This document shows positions 6,889 to 7,249 of a stretch of DNA of 7,249 nt, piece after piece. The notes under the pieces were generated by a model. The model was not told the DNA's origin. It saw only the letters and a program-made list of their open reading frames with translations, and made no database searches. Position 1 is the first letter of the stretch. Every line of letters starts with the position of its first letter. The stretch comes from Syntrophaceae bacterium (GTDB lineage Bacteria > Desulfobacterota > Syntrophia > Syntrophales > Smithellaceae), in contig DNYQ01000033.1 of assembly GCA_003506745.1 (NCBI GenBank), positions 1 through 7,249 on the forward strand, written 5' to 3'. The position numbers and the translations under genes are program-made.

Positions 6889-6900
6889 CATTTGCAAATG
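6889..6900. repeat. 12-base perfect palindrome in porin leader
   Basis: CATTTGCAAATG is its own reverse complement. It falls inside the 17-base spacer of the TTTACA/TAGAAA promoter-like pair, a position where a bound dimeric regulator would affect transcription. No known operator consensus is claimed. Confidence 0.5.
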
Positions 6901-6921
6901 CTAGAAAACCGCCAGTCATAA

Positions 6922-6951
6922 TTGACATAGGCATTTCATTAGTCCTATGTC
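6922..6951 (+). promoter_or_regulatory. Consensus -35 embedded in an 8-base inverted repeat
   Basis: GACATAGG (6924-6931) and CCTATGTC (6944-6951) form a perfect inverted repeat with a 12-base spacer. The left arm overlaps a perfect -35 TTGACA (6922-6927). The right arm contains TATGTC, which at 18 bases could be a weak -10 (three of six). The centre-to-centre distance of the arms is 20 bases, two helical turns, as for many dimer operators. Confidence 0.5.
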
Positions 6952-6988
6952 GTTCATGATGCGTTTGATAATGGTTTCAAGCGCAGAA

Positions 6989-7003
6989 TGATAATGATCA
7001 ACA
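6989..7003 (+). promoter_or_regulatory. Fur-box-like site
   Basis: TGATAATGATCAACA matches the 7-1-7 Fur pattern TGATAAT-n-ATTATCA at 12 of 14 positions, with a perfect left half. A second TGATAATG lies 23 bases upstream (6966-6973) with a poor right half. The site just precedes the TATAAT at 7023-7028, so a bound repressor would cover its -35 region. The consensus is the enterobacterial one, and use by this organism is inference. Confidence 0.4.
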
Positions 7004-7017
7004 AGATCCGATGTTTG

Positions 7018-7029
7018 GATTATATAATC
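7018..7029. repeat. 12-base palindrome containing TATAAT
   Basis: GATTATATAATC is its own reverse complement and includes the -10 consensus TATAAT at 7023-7028, 24 bases before the porin start codon. The symmetry partly follows from the alternating A/T core, so it is weak evidence for a protein site. Confidence 0.4.
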
Positions 7030-7052
7030 ATATCATATTTAGGAGATTAAAA

Positions 7053-7249
7053 ATGAAGAGATTTTGGGTTATATTGTTAACGCTGGGGTTGATGGCGGCC
7101 TTCAGCACAACGGCGATGGCCGTTGATGTAAAAGTCAGCGGCGAGTATTATGCGGCGGGCGTGTATCTGGACCGCACAACGGTAAAGAAGGATACAGCCA
7201 CCGACGGTCCTTCGACCGCATTTTATTACCAGAGACTAAGAGTCAGAAC
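7053..7249 (+). CDS. Porin-like outer-membrane beta-barrel protein, N-terminal part (runs off the right edge)
   Basis: Only 65 codons are visible. ATG at 7053 has AGGAG 7 bases upstream. The product begins with a clear Sec signal peptide: Lys-Arg, a hydrophobic core (FWVILLTLGLMAAF) and the cleavage motif AMA before Val24. The mature part VDVKVSGEYYAAGVYLD alternates polar and hydrophobic/aromatic residues as in a barrel strand, and FYYQRLRVR (57-65) looks like a second strand. This start is typical of porin-like barrels in Desulfobacterota. The exact family and cargo cannot be told from the fragment. The gene is separated from the carboxyltransferase by a terminator and a long leader, so it is independently transcribed. 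Confidence 0.75.
   Translation, partial: MKRFWVILLTLGLMAAFSTTAMAVDVKVSGEYYAAGVYLDRTTVKKDTATDGPSTAFYYQRLRVR

Larger units (their letters stand above)
6816..7052 (+). promoter_or_regulatory. AT-rich, palindrome-rich leader of the porin gene
   Basis: This 237-base stretch between the terminator and the porin start holds no credible coding frame. It is markedly more AT-rich than the genes around it and contains several inverted repeats, listed separately. At least three promoter-like pairs are visible: TTTACA (6879-6884) with TAGAAA (6902-6907) at 17 bases; TTGACA (6922-6927) with TATGTC (6946-6951) at 18 bases; and a perfect TATAAT (7023-7028) with a poor -35 TCAACA at 6998-7003, 19 bases away. 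Which one is used cannot be decided from sequence. The density of symmetric sites suggests regulated expression of the porin. Confidence 0.6.

Overview
The window looks like chromosomal DNA of a Gram-negative, probably anaerobic member of the Desulfobacterota/Syntrophales type. This rests on the lipoprotein signal, the start of an outer-membrane barrel protein, the mid-range GC content and a stand-alone biotin-dependent acyl-CoA carboxyltransferase of the kind common in syntrophic fatty- or aromatic-acid degraders. The taxon is an inference from gene style, not a match. No rRNA, tRNA, CRISPR array, insertion sequence or phage gene was seen.

The left two thirds is read on the minus strand. From right to left: truA (tRNA pseudouridine synthase, 4285-5022) is followed after 5 bases by an rfbD-like dTDP-4-dehydrorhamnose reductase (3416-4279), so the two form a tight pair. 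After a 140-base gap with its own extended -10 promoter comes a very large modular lipoprotein (525-3275). It has a GNA1162/DUF799-like head, an Ig-like linker, a fibronectin type III domain and two parallel beta-helix modules that each end in an NWWG motif. After a further 89-base gap holding a near-consensus promoter comes the 5' part of an ABC-F ATPase gene (1-435), which runs off the left edge.

The right third is read on the plus strand. A carboxyltransferase subunit (5151-6722) diverges from truA across a 128-base spacer in which candidate promoters for the two directions overlap. It ends at a strong intrinsic terminator. An AT-rich leader of about 240 bases then carries several perfect palindromes and a Fur-box-like site. 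It leads into the start of a porin-like outer-membrane protein (7053 onward) that runs off the right edge.

The genes do not form one pathway. They are short, independently controlled units: translation/RNA modification (ABC-F, truA), envelope and surface sugar (lipoprotein, rfbD, porin) and acyl-CoA metabolism (carboxyltransferase). The items most worth a second look are the lipoprotein architecture, the regulatory leader of the porin gene, and the carboxyltransferase standing alone without biotin-carrier or membrane partners.
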